A stretch of DNA of 9,650 nt from Dehalococcoidia bacterium (lineage in GTDB: Bacteria > Chloroflexota > Dehalococcoidia > Lucifugimonadales > Lucifugimonadaceae), in NCBI GenBank assembly GCA_012270805.1, contig JAAXHR010000387.1, forward strand, positions 1 through 9,650, read 5' to 3'. Numbering within the stretch: the stretch's first letter is position 1; each line of letters begins with the position of its first letter. This document shows positions 1 through 5,699 of the stretch, piece by piece. A model generated the notes under the pieces. The model did no database searches. It worked only from the letters and a program-made list of their open reading frames with translations, and was not told where the DNA came from. Made by a program: the position numbers and the translations under genes.

Positions 1-687
1 GGGCGTCTCGACATATTGATCCAGAACGCGTATGGCGGTAGTGTCGGACGCGACGGTTCGGCAGTCGATGTTGACCCTGATGCGTGGCGATCTGGCATGG
101 ATCTGCTGGTGGGTGCGCAGTTCTTGGGAGCGAAATACGGCGTGCCAGCGATGGAGGCGTCTGGACCGCCTGACACGTTTGAGATTCCTGAATGGAAAGG
201 CGCGGGACGCCGGCACGGCGACCCGCCCAAGATGGAAGTGGGCCGCATCGTCAACATCTCATCGGTGCACGGGCTGTTGCAGGCGCCGCGGGCTTTGGTT
301 TATGAGGCAGGCAAGGCCGCGGTCGTAGGATTGACGCGGCAGATGGCAGTGGATTTTGGGCCGCTGGGTATAACGGTCAACGCGATCGCGCCGGGGCACA
401 TAGTAACTGAGCGCGGCGAGGCGATGTGGGCGGAGTTGGGCAACGACGCTGGTTTCGGACTGTTTGAACGTCACTATCCGGTAAGACGCACTGGTGTGCC
501 GGCTGATATCGCGAATGCGATCGCTTTCCTTTGTTCGCCCGATGCTTCGTTCATCACAGGGATCGTGTTGCCGGTCGACGGCGGCATGTCGATTCAGCTT
601 CAAGAGAACATCGTGATGCACACGAAGGACTACATCGTGGCGAATCCGGACCTGCGAACGCATTTCGATCACGGCCGGTTGGGCTAA
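1..687 (+). CDS. SDR-family oxidoreductase, 5' end missing
   Basis: C-terminal part of a short-chain dehydrogenase/reductase, a cytoplasmic NAD(P)-dependent enzyme family that oxidises or reduces alcohol/carbonyl groups; the substrate cannot be told. Frame 1 is open from the first base and reads GRLDILIQNAYGG, the fourth beta strand and following motif of the fold, so the gene starts upstream and the TTG at 16 is not a believable start. The catalytic set is present: Ser in NISS (codon 262-264), Tyr 13 residues later (301-303) and Lys four further on (313-315) in YEAGK. VNAIAPGHIVTE and the closing LPVDGGMS are typical. Oddities: the usual NNAG is QNAY, about 20 extra Gly/Pro-rich residues precede GRIVNISS, and a tail of about 30 residues follows VDGGMS. 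The GxxxGxG cofactor loop lies outside the window. Family assignment is firm; function is open. Confidence 0.9.
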   Translation, partial: GRLDILIQNAYGGSVGRDGSAVDVDPDAWRSGMDLLVGAQFLGAKYGVPAMEASGPPDTFEIPEWKGAGRRHGDPPKMEVGRIVNISSVHGLLQAPRALVYEAGKAAVVGLTRQMAVDFGPLGITVNAIAPGHIVTERGEAMWAELGNDAGFGLFERHYPVRRTGVPADIANAIAFLCSPDASFITGIVLPVDGGMSIQLQENIVMHTKDYIVANPDLRTHFDHGRLG

Positions 688-786
688 TTCCAGCATTTTT
701 GAACTGGGATGCGTAGGATTGGGAATGATTTGAAGGGTGAGTGTTTTTTTGGCGTTTAATTGGCCTGCCGGATAGTGGCGGTGCGA

Positions 787-820
787 CCTCCCCTTAGCCC
801 CTGTGAAGGAGGGGGAAGGG
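787..820. repeat. Imperfect CCTCCCC/GGAGGGGG palindrome
   Basis: CCTCCCCTT at the left and AAGGAGGGGGAAGGG at the right form an imperfect GC-rich inverted repeat, first of three modules in this spacer. Pairing is interrupted, so the exact stem is uncertain. Confidence 0.45.
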
Positions 821-883
821 TTGTTTTATGGTGGACGCCCTCTCTGGGATGCCCGGACGTCTTCGATCGGGTGCTCACCCCGG

Positions 884-906
884 CCCTCTCTCATCAAGGG
901 AGAGGG
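884..906. repeat. 9-5-9 hairpin module, copy 1
   Basis: CCCTCTCTC (884-892) pairs with GGGAGAGGG (898-906) around the five-base loop ATCAA, with one G-T wobble. The 15-base word CATCAAGGGAGAGGG recurs exactly at 2325-2339, where it forms the same hairpin with the same loop. It is a dispersed intergenic palindrome, possibly a terminator or a REP-like element. Confidence 0.7.
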
Positions 907-941
907 GAGGGATCGTGTGAATCACTGGGGCGTGCTTCGGG

Positions 942-1006
942 CATCCCCTGCGAGCATCGCTTCGCTTGCTCGCGTCCCCTTCGCAGAGCGAAAGGGACGA
1001 GGGATG
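942..1006. repeat. Nested hairpin module B, copy 1
   Basis: An outer pair CATCCC (942-947) / GGGATG (1001-1006) encloses an inner stem CGTCCCCTTCGC (973-984) / GCGAAAGGGACG (988-999) with loop AGA and one mismatch. The word GCGAAAGGGACG recurs at 2441-2452. It begins about 20 bases beyond the stop of the leftward MOSC gene, so it is positioned to end that transcript. Confidence 0.65.
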
Positions 1007-1027
1007 TTGGCTGTTTGACGGCTTGGT

Positions 1028-1828
1028 TCAGTCAGCCGCCGTAACTGCTACTTTGTCGCCGATGTTGATCGTGCCGGGGTTCTGGGCAATTAGCGATACG
1101 GCGAATTGCGGTTCGTCTTGCCCGATGATGCGGGTCAGCGTGCCCATTACGTCGATGTCGCGATCGCTGGATGCCGGATCTACGTGCGTCGCTAAGCAGC
1201 GGACGACGGTCTTCCGGACTTTGAAATTGACTTCGCCGATTCGAATTTTCCGTCCGATCCATGTGAACTCCTGCCACGGGGCGCAATCTTCGATGGCGAT
1301 GTTAGACCGAAATCGGAGTTCGGAGATTGCCGACATTCCGGCGGCTTTGGCGAGGTCGGACAGGCTTTCGCGTGAGTGGAGCGTCGTCAGGCCTGCCGAC
1401 GTATCGTGGAATCGACCATCGGTGCCATTGCCTACAAGTCGCAGTGGGAGCTTGCGTCGTCCCATCGCGGATGGTGTGCCATCGAGCTCGGCATACCAAC
1501 GGTTGAGATGATGCTCGAAGCGAAGGCGATCACCCGGTTCGTCGATAGAACCTTCAACTAACTCATCGGACTCAGGGAATTTGATCCATGCCCGACGCGT
1601 CGCTGGGTCGTAGCCGCAGCGCAAGCGTGCCAGCGCCGGCGTGTGTTGTAGGGATGCGAACCAGGTTTTGCGTCGCCACTCGACATCGTCCGGCGGTCCA
1701 GCATCGTTGAAGCGGAAACCTAGTACTCGATCGCCCAGAACTCGGCCATCGGCAACAATCTCCAGCGCGTCGCAAGGCTCGGCCGAGAAGGATTTGAAGG
1801 GGTGTCGGTAGAGGGCGACCACTCGCAT
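1028..1828 (-). CDS. MOSC-domain protein (putative molybdenum-cofactor sulfur carrier/oxidoreductase)
   Basis: 266-residue cytoplasmic protein with a MOSC N-terminal beta-barrel domain followed by a MOSC domain. MOSC proteins bind molybdenum cofactor or carry sulfur in reductases such as mARC/YcbX and in cofactor sulfurases; the reaction here is unknown. The N-terminus VALYRHPFKSFSAEP followed by DGRVLGDRVLGF matches the barrel signature (Y-P-K-S, then G-x-x-x-D-R). The MOSC part spans roughly residues 140-265 and contains FRSNIAIE, then VVRCLATHVDP with Cys211, then GTINIGDKVAV at the end. The family often has C-x-R-C before the x-x-VDP stretch; only the second Cys is kept here. The ATG start is supported by AGGA at 1837-1840, nine bases upstream. 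It is the last of the leftward genes, converging on the SDR gene across a palindrome-rich spacer. No dedicated partner is visible. Confidence 0.85.
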   Translation of the reverse strand: MRVVALYRHPFKSFSAEPCDALEIVADGRVLGDRVLGFRFNDAGPPDDVEWRRKTWFASLQHTPALARLRCGYDPATRRAWIKFPESDELVEGSIDEPGDRLRFEHHLNRWYAELDGTPSAMGRRKLPLRLVGNGTDGRFHDTSAGLTTLHSRESLSDLAKAAGMSAISELRFRSNIAIEDCAPWQEFTWIGRKIRIGEVNFKVRKTVVRCLATHVDPASSDRDIDVMGTLTRIIGQDEPQFAVSLIAQNPGTINIGDKVAVTAAD

Positions 1829-1986
1829 GTCGGGAATCCTATCGCGTATTCACCTCATATCAGACCTCGATGCGTCGGAACGCTGGACATAGGTGCGATG
1901 AGGAGTACGCATCCGGACCTGCGCCGACTCTTGCAGAGGTACTACACATACAGATCCGGCTGGCTTACTGGATCATTGCACCGTGC

Positions 1987-2286
1987 TCACCAAGAATCCG
2001 CCAAGAATCCGCTCGCTAAGAAGTACGGCCCCGGATATCTTTCGCTAAAGCCTGCTTTAGCATGATAGTCTCCACCTTGCGACCCGGTCATTCCGCCTCC
2101 ACCGCTGACCATGTCCCCAAGTTTCCAGGTGACTGGTTGAGCATTATCTTTGAATACATCGATGATAGTGAGTGTGTCACCCTGCCTCTCGATTTCGAAG
2201 ATATCTTTCTGCCATAAGAGTGTGACCTTGCCTTGAATAGGGTCGGCTGACGGAGTTCTGTTGTATAAGGGAGCGGCGACCTGCAT
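1987..2286 (-). CDS. Small hypothetical protein, uncertain
   Basis: 99-codon frame I do not recognise. The predicted protein has a strand-like middle (KVTLLWQKDIFEIERQGD, then TLTIIDVFKD) followed by a Gly-rich stretch with SGGGG and SQGGDYHAK. There is no signal peptide, membrane segment or Cys motif. Composition looks protein-like rather than random, and no better frame overlaps it. Against it: no clear Shine-Dalgarno precedes the ATG; the same frame stays open about 30 bases further upstream to a TGA, reading ITIPR before the Met; and its 3' end contains an 11-bp tandem duplication that sets the present stop. It may be a genuine small gene, or the tail of a decayed one. It lies between the MFS and MOSC genes on the same strand. 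Confidence 0.4.
   Translation of the reverse strand: MQVAAPLYNRTPSADPIQGKVTLLWQKDIFEIERQGDTLTIIDVFKDNAQPVTWKLGDMVSGGGGMTGSQGGDYHAKAGFSERYPGPYFLASGFLADSW
1990..2011. repeat. 11-bp tandem duplication
   Basis: CCAAGAATCCG occurs twice back to back (1990-2000 and 2001-2011). Eleven is not a multiple of three, so the duplication changes the reading frame at the end of the small leftward ORF and creates its present stop. Confidence 0.85.
2044..2061. repeat. Perfect 8-bp inverted repeat
   Basis: GCTAAAGC (2044-2051) and GCTTTAGC (2054-2061) are perfect reverse complements separated by CT. The site lies inside the small uncertain ORF. The two-base spacer suits a dimeric DNA-binding site better than an RNA hairpin, but nothing else supports an operator. 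Confidence 0.6.
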
Positions 2287-2316
2287 GCGGGGAATCGTAA
2301 TGTATCTCTTCTCTCA

Positions 2317-2339
2317 CCCTCACCCATCAAGGGAGAGGG
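2317..2339. repeat. 9-5-9 hairpin module, copy 2
   Basis: CCCTCACCC (2317-2325) pairs with GGGAGAGGG (2331-2339) around loop ATCAA, with one mismatch. Arm length, loop length and loop sequence match the copy at 884-906. Confidence 0.7.
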
Positions 2340-2353
2340 ACTTCTCGCCTTGA

Positions 2354-2374
2354 CCTCTCCCACCGAGGGAGAGG
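2354..2374. repeat. Hairpin module, copy 3
   Basis: CCTCTCCC (2354-2361) and GGGAGAGG (2367-2374) form a perfect 8-bp stem around the five-base loop ACCGA. It is a variant of the 9-5-9 module immediately to its left, with a different loop sequence. Confidence 0.7.
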
Positions 2375-2420
2375 GAATGTTTGGGGTGGTGGGTAGCTCC
2401 ACAGCAGCCATTCCCCTCGA

Positions 2421-2452
2421 GCATCCCTTGCGTTCGCTTCGCGAAAGGGACG
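2421..2452. repeat. Hairpin module B, copy 2
   Basis: TCCCTTGCG (2424-2432) pairs with CGAAAGGGA (2442-2450) with one mismatch. The word GCGAAAGGGACG (2441-2452) and the preceding GCATCCC (2421-2427) are shared with the module at 942-1006, in the same orientation and the same order relative to the CCCTCTCCC modules. Confidence 0.6.
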
Positions 2453-2464
2453 GGTTCACTCTAG

Positions 2465-2480
2465 TCCCTCCATTGAGGGA
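2465..2480. terminator. Small hairpin after the MFS gene
   Basis: TCCCTC (2465-2470) and GAGGGA (2475-2480) form a 6-bp stem with loop CATT, ten bases past the MFS stop codon in the leftward direction. It could end or stabilise the leftward transcript. No U-tract follows, so factor-independent termination is not supported. Confidence 0.35.
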
Positions 2481-2489
2481 GGGGGATTT

Positions 2490-3755
2490 CTAAACCTCTT
2501 TCGTCGAATGGGAGGGGGTTTCGACGCGTCGGAAAGCGAGCCAGATAGCGAAGTCGTACACGAGTTTGAGGGTGCCTGCGGCGATCCACGGGGTGACGGT
2601 CAGTGCGCCCGCCCAAAGCCAACCCGTCACCGTGGCGCTGGGGATGCGGCCTATGCCGCGACCCAGGTTTGCCGTTCCAGCCATGACCGGGTGTTCGTCG
2701 GTTTCGGTTATTCCCATCATGTACGCCTGTCGTGTTGGAACGTCCATCTCGTCGAATAGGGCCCTGAAGAGCCATAAGGCAATGGCGATGATGACCGTTG
2801 GTGCGAAGGCGAAGAGGATGAGGGCGATGTTTGAAGCGACTTGAGTGAATACGAGGGTGTTCAGCAACCCGATTCGACGTGCTACCCATGGTGCAAGAGC
2901 GAGAGAGGCTATGTTCAATGCGTGTGCACTGATCAGTAGACCGCCGATGGCGGCGGCGGACATGTCGAACTTGGTGAAGAGCCAGAAGCTGAGGAACGAT
3001 TCGAATACCATGCCGCCGGCGAAGGAGTCGATTGCGAAAAAGCTGGAGATCGTGAGGATCCGACGACGCGCTTGAGCTTTGAACGGATTCACGAAGGGGG
3101 GAGACGCGTTGTCGTTATCGATCGATTGTGGGTGAACCGCTTTGGAGAGGATCAGGTAGACAAGGGCGGCAAGTCCGTGCATGCCGATATAGAGCCAGAG
3201 GATGGCATGGTAGGCGCTGATGGGCTCCCAGTCGAAGGTGTTGATGAGAAGCGTCGAGAGTCCTGCGAGGAGCGCGCCTGTCGCGCGCCCGGCAGATGAG
3301 ACGATGGTGAGGTTCGAGTATGCCCGTGTCCGACGCTCCTGACGGACGACTGCGGCGATGCCGGTCTGTTCGAGCTGCGTCATCGCTCCCCAATGCGCGC
3401 CGCTGGCGGCGTACGAACCGAAGAAACCGCCGATGATCAGAAGCCAGAAGTCGTTGGAGACGATCAGCAGGACTCCGGCAAGAGCGGTGATGAGCATGTT
3501 GACCACGGCCCACGTGCGCGTCGAGATGCCCCGGCTGGTGAGCATGACGACGACGGAAATTACAAATCCGCCTGCGAGGCTGAACCCGAATATGATGCCG
3601 ACTTGGCTGTTGGATAATCCGATTTCGGCGAGGTAGATGACCGCCAGGATCGCCATCAGCGCCCGAGCGCCGTCCCTCACAAAGCGTCCGACAAAGAAGA
3701 GGTACGGATCAAGCGTCGGCCCGCGACGGGGAATCGGGATTGACTGCGACGCCAT
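2490..3755 (-). CDS. Major facilitator superfamily transporter
   Basis: 421-residue integral membrane protein of usual MFS length. After about 15 hydrophilic residues I see roughly twelve hydrophobic segments in two halves joined by a polar loop near residues 204-232 (SKAVHPQSIDNDN to KAQARRR), the classic 6+6 layout. Residues 335-381 (DEMDVPTRQAYMMGI, then GTANLGRGIGRIPSATVTG) resemble the conserved 'helix 10-11' region of drug/sugar-proton MFS carriers. The textbook GxxxDRxGRR loop is not evident; TSRGISTR (residues 73-80) occupies the expected site between helices 2 and 3. Substrate and direction of transport are unknown; MFS carriers are usually driven by an ion gradient. It starts 41 bases after dnaX ends on the same strand, so co-transcription is plausible. 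No Shine-Dalgarno is visible before its ATG (upstream reads CCTTCCACTA). Confidence 0.88.
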   Translation of the reverse strand: MASQSIPIPRRGPTLDPYLFFVGRFVRDGARALMAILAVIYLAEIGLSNSQVGIIFGFSLAGGFVISVVVMLTSRGISTRTWAVVNMLITALAGVLLIVSNDFWLLIIGGFFGSYAASGAHWGAMTQLEQTGIAAVVRQERRTRAYSNLTIVSSAGRATGALLAGLSTLLINTFDWEPISAYHAILWLYIGMHGLAALVYLILSKAVHPQSIDNDNASPPFVNPFKAQARRRILTISSFFAIDSFAGGMVFESFLSFWLFTKFDMSAAAIGGLLISAHALNIASLALAPWVARRIGLLNTLVFTQVASNIALILFAFAPTVIIAIALWLFRALFDEMDVPTRQAYMMGITETDEHPVMAGTANLGRGIGRIPSATVTGWLWAGALTVTPWIAAGTLKLVYDFAIWLAFRRVETPSHSTKEV

Positions 3756-3796
3756 TAGTGGAAGGTATCACAGTCTCAAGCGCTTACAACTCGCGG

Positions 3797-5464
3797 TTAA
3801 TCGTCTTCGATCGCAACGACTCTCCCGCCGAGATTGCGCAGGTTTTGGACCGCGGGATGGTTAGTAACTGCGTCATCGGCGTTGAAGGGTTCAGATTGGT
3901 CGGAAAGCTGGTTGGAAGGTGGTGCGGAGAATTGCGTCGGCGCGGGTGCGGGTCGCGTTTCGGCGGGAGAGGTGGCGCGTGTGGTTGCAGGTGCTGGTGA
4001 AGCGGCGTTGTTGGTTTGGGCAGATGCGTTTGGCGAAGGAGCTTGCTGAAGTTGAACGCGGATGTCGTTTCCGTAGACGGATTGGAACGCCGGTCGGAGT
4101 TTGGCGCGTATTTCTTCGTTCATCCAAGCATCGCGGAGACGTTTAGCTCCATTAGCGTATTTTGGCTGGAGAACTAGAACGCCGTTGTTGGGGCCGATGA
4201 AGTTGGCTTGAGCGAATGTGGTGCGGACTTGGGTTCCGGCAGCTTTACCGATCTCTTCGAGGATTCGAGACGATCCAGAGGTGTCTGCTGGTGCGGTTTC
4301 AGTTTGTGGTGCTCGTTGTGTCGGTGCGGATGCTGCGCGCCAGGTTGCTTGACGAGCAGGTTGCGGCGCAACGGCGGGTGCTTCAGGTTTCCGAGGCTCG
4401 GCTACGGCTTGGAGGGCGGCGATTTCGAGAGCGAGCGGAGATGATGCTTCGCCAAAGCGTTCGTTACGTCCGAAGGTGGTGATGGCGTGGAGCATCTGGT
4501 CAGTCGACGCGTTCATGGCTTCGGGTTCGAGATCGGGAGCATCGCCGAGTTCGCCGTAGATGCTTGCGATGCCGTGTTTGGCGAGCAACGCGCCGCGTAG
4601 GGCGGAGATGGTGCTGTCGCGCAGCCCTTTGAGTTCGGCGCCTCGTGATGCTTCTTCCTCGATGATTTCTAGTGCCCGTTTGGCATCTTTCCGGAGGACG
4701 GCACTGGCGAGGTTTCGGGCGGATGACGTGTCGCCGATGCCGAGGAGTTCGCGGGCTTGGGCTTCGGTGATTTCGCCGGTGCCGTATGAGACGGCAAGTT
4801 GTTCGAGGAGGTTTTCCGCGTCGCGGAGGGAGCCCCACGCGGCCCGGGCGACGAGTTCAAGGACACTGGGTTCGCATTCGATCTCCTCTTCCTCGCAGAT
4901 CAGAATGAGGCGTCCGATGACATCGTCAGAAGTGAGTCGGCGGAAGTCAAAGCGCTGGCATCGGGAGATGATGGTCGCCGGGACCCGATGGATGTCGGTG
5001 GTGGCGAGGATCATGACTACCTGAGGTGGCGGTTCCTCAAGTGTTTTCAACAGTGCGTTGAAGGCCTCGGTTGTTAGCATGTGGACTTCATCGATGATGT
5101 AGACCTTGAACTGTCCGACGGTTGGGCGTAACAGAACGCGCTCGCGGAGGTCGCGAATATCGTTAACGCCTCGGTTCGAAGCGGCGTCGATCTCGATGAG
5201 GTCCATGAATCGCCCTTCGTCGATGGCAATGGCGTTCTCGGTGTCAGGGATCGGGTCGCCGTGTTCGTCAAGATCGGCGTTGAGGGCTTTCGCGAGGATG
5301 CGGGCGGTAGAGGTTTTGCCGACGCCACGCGGTCCGGTGAAAAGATAGGCGTGGGCGACGCGGTCTGACAGGACGGCGCGGCGGAGCGTGGCTGTGATGT
5401 GCTCTTGGCCGACGACGTCGCTGAAACGCGTGGGTCGCCATTTTCGGTAGAAGACGGTGCTCAT
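3797..5464 (-). CDS. dnaX: DNA polymerase III subunit gamma/tau (clamp loader)
   Basis: 555-residue AAA+ ATPase that loads the beta sliding clamp at replication forks. The N-terminus STVFYRKWRPTRFSDVVGQE is diagnostic. Walker A is GPRGVGKT (44-51), Walker B IIDE (123-126), sensor 1 ATTD (154-157), the SRC motif with its arginine finger is at 167-169 (R168), and sensor 2 Arg is in GSLRDAENLLEQ (211-222). Domain III follows to about residue 350. Then come two Pro/Ala-rich linkers around a folded segment (about 400-470, ANFIGPNNGVLVLQPKYANG) and a short tail HPAVQNLRNLGGRVVAI that I recall from Gram-positive and Chloroflexota DnaX proteins. Oddity: the zinc-binding module between ALN (62) and DLIEIDAASN has no cysteine; the four expected are absent although its length is roughly kept. 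I saw no A-rich slippery site for gamma-form frameshifting. No clear Shine-Dalgarno precedes the ATG. Confidence 0.97.
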   Translation of the reverse strand: MSTVFYRKWRPTRFSDVVGQEHITATLRRAVLSDRVAHAYLFTGPRGVGKTSTARILAKALNADLDEHGDPIPDTENAIAIDEGRFMDLIEIDAASNRGVNDIRDLRERVLLRPTVGQFKVYIIDEVHMLTTEAFNALLKTLEEPPPQVVMILATTDIHRVPATIISRCQRFDFRRLTSDDVIGRLILICEEEEIECEPSVLELVARAAWGSLRDAENLLEQLAVSYGTGEITEAQARELLGIGDTSSARNLASAVLRKDAKRALEIIEEEASRGAELKGLRDSTISALRGALLAKHGIASIYGELGDAPDLEPEAMNASTDQMLHAITTFGRNERFGEASSPLALEIAALQAVAEPRKPEAPAVAPQPARQATWRAASAPTQRAPQTETAPADTSGSSRILEEIGKAAGTQVRTTFAQANFIGPNNGVLVLQPKYANGAKRLRDAWMNEEIRAKLRPAFQSVYGNDIRVQLQQAPSPNASAQTNNAASPAPATTRATSPAETRPAPAPTQFSAPPSNQLSDQSEPFNADDAVTNHPAVQNLRNLGGRVVAIEDD

Positions 5465-5486
5465 TATGTTCGGCAGGGGTGGAATC

Positions 5487-5521
5487 GATACGAGGTTGGG
5501 TTACGTGTTTATGATACGAGG
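5487..5521. repeat. Direct repeat upstream of dnaX
   Basis: GATACGAGG occurs at 5487-5495 and 5513-5521, 26 bases apart start to start, in the dnaX leader. Between them, on the minus strand, TATCAT (5516-5511) resembles a -10 box for dnaX, without a good -35. A protein-binding role is only a possibility. Confidence 0.35.
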
Positions 5522-5647
5522 GCGTTCGGATAGCAGAAGACTTCGTTGATAATATGGTTTGCCGTTCGGCGTGTTTCGGAGTGATGTGGGCTTGCGGATG
5601 CGTGAAAGGCGGTTTTTGTTATCTGTGGATTGGCACGCGCACGAATA

Positions 5648-5673
5648 CGTTGCGGTGCTAAAATACCGCGACG
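5648..5673 (+). promoter_or_regulatory. Extended -10 promoter inside a dyad (candidate operator)
   Basis: TGCTAAAAT (5656-5664) fits an extended -10 element (TGn plus TAAAAT, five of six bases of TATAAT). TTGGCA at 5630-5635 resembles a -35 but is 23 bases away, too far for a standard promoter. The -10 is framed by CGTTGCGGT (5648-5656) and ACCGCGACG (5665-5673), reverse complements over 9 bp with one G-T wobble, and two more pairs form beyond one mismatch. A repressor bound here would cover the promoter. Alternatively, if transcription starts upstream, this is a leader hairpin 15 bases before the ribosome binding site. Confidence 0.45.
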
Positions 5674-5688
5674 CATACAGACTTCAAT

Positions 5689-5697
5689 AAGGAGGAG
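5689..5697 (+). promoter_or_regulatory. Strong ribosome binding site of the importer lipoprotein gene
   Basis: AAGGAGGAG lies just upstream of ATG 5700 and is the best Shine-Dalgarno in the window. The gap from its 3' end to the ATG is short, so the AAGGAGG part (5689-5695) is the likely pairing core. It fixes this start and predicts high expression, as usual for binding proteins made in excess of their permease. Confidence 0.8.
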
Positions 5698-5699
5698 TC

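Larger units (their letters stand above)
688..1027. other. Gene-free spacer rich in palindromic modules
   Basis: No convincing gene lies between the converging SDR and MOSC genes. The open frames here translate palindromic repeat DNA and match no recognisable family. The left end (688-760) is T-rich with a run of seven T at 744-750 but no good hairpin before it. The rest holds at least three GC-rich inverted-repeat modules, listed separately. Because genes converge here, the modules could act as bidirectional transcription terminators; this is inference. Confidence 0.6.

Noticed and set aside
16..18. TTG as the start codon of the SDR gene
   Set aside because: The frame is open to base 1 and the upstream residues GRLDI belong to the conserved SDR fold, so the gene simply begins outside the window.
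690..750. Rho-independent terminator after the SDR gene (CCAG/CTGG followed later by seven T)
   Set aside because: The stem is only four base pairs and the T run starts nearly 40 bases beyond it.
760..1044. Rightward open frames of 94 and 71 codons in the spacer
   Set aside because: They translate palindromic repeat DNA, overlap each other in different frames and show no family resemblance.
2311..2480. CRISPR-like array
   Set aside because: The repeats are short palindromes with irregular spacing and no uniform spacers, and no cas genes are present.
4500..5024. Overlapping open frames of up to 154 codons on both strands inside dnaX
   Set aside because: They are Arg/Ser/Pro-rich shadows of the GC-biased dnaX coding sequence, whose frame carries all AAA+ motifs.
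5631..5653. Sigma-54 promoter (TGGCAC ... TTGC)
   Set aside because: The GG and GC elements are about 20 bases apart instead of about 10, so the spacing is wrong.
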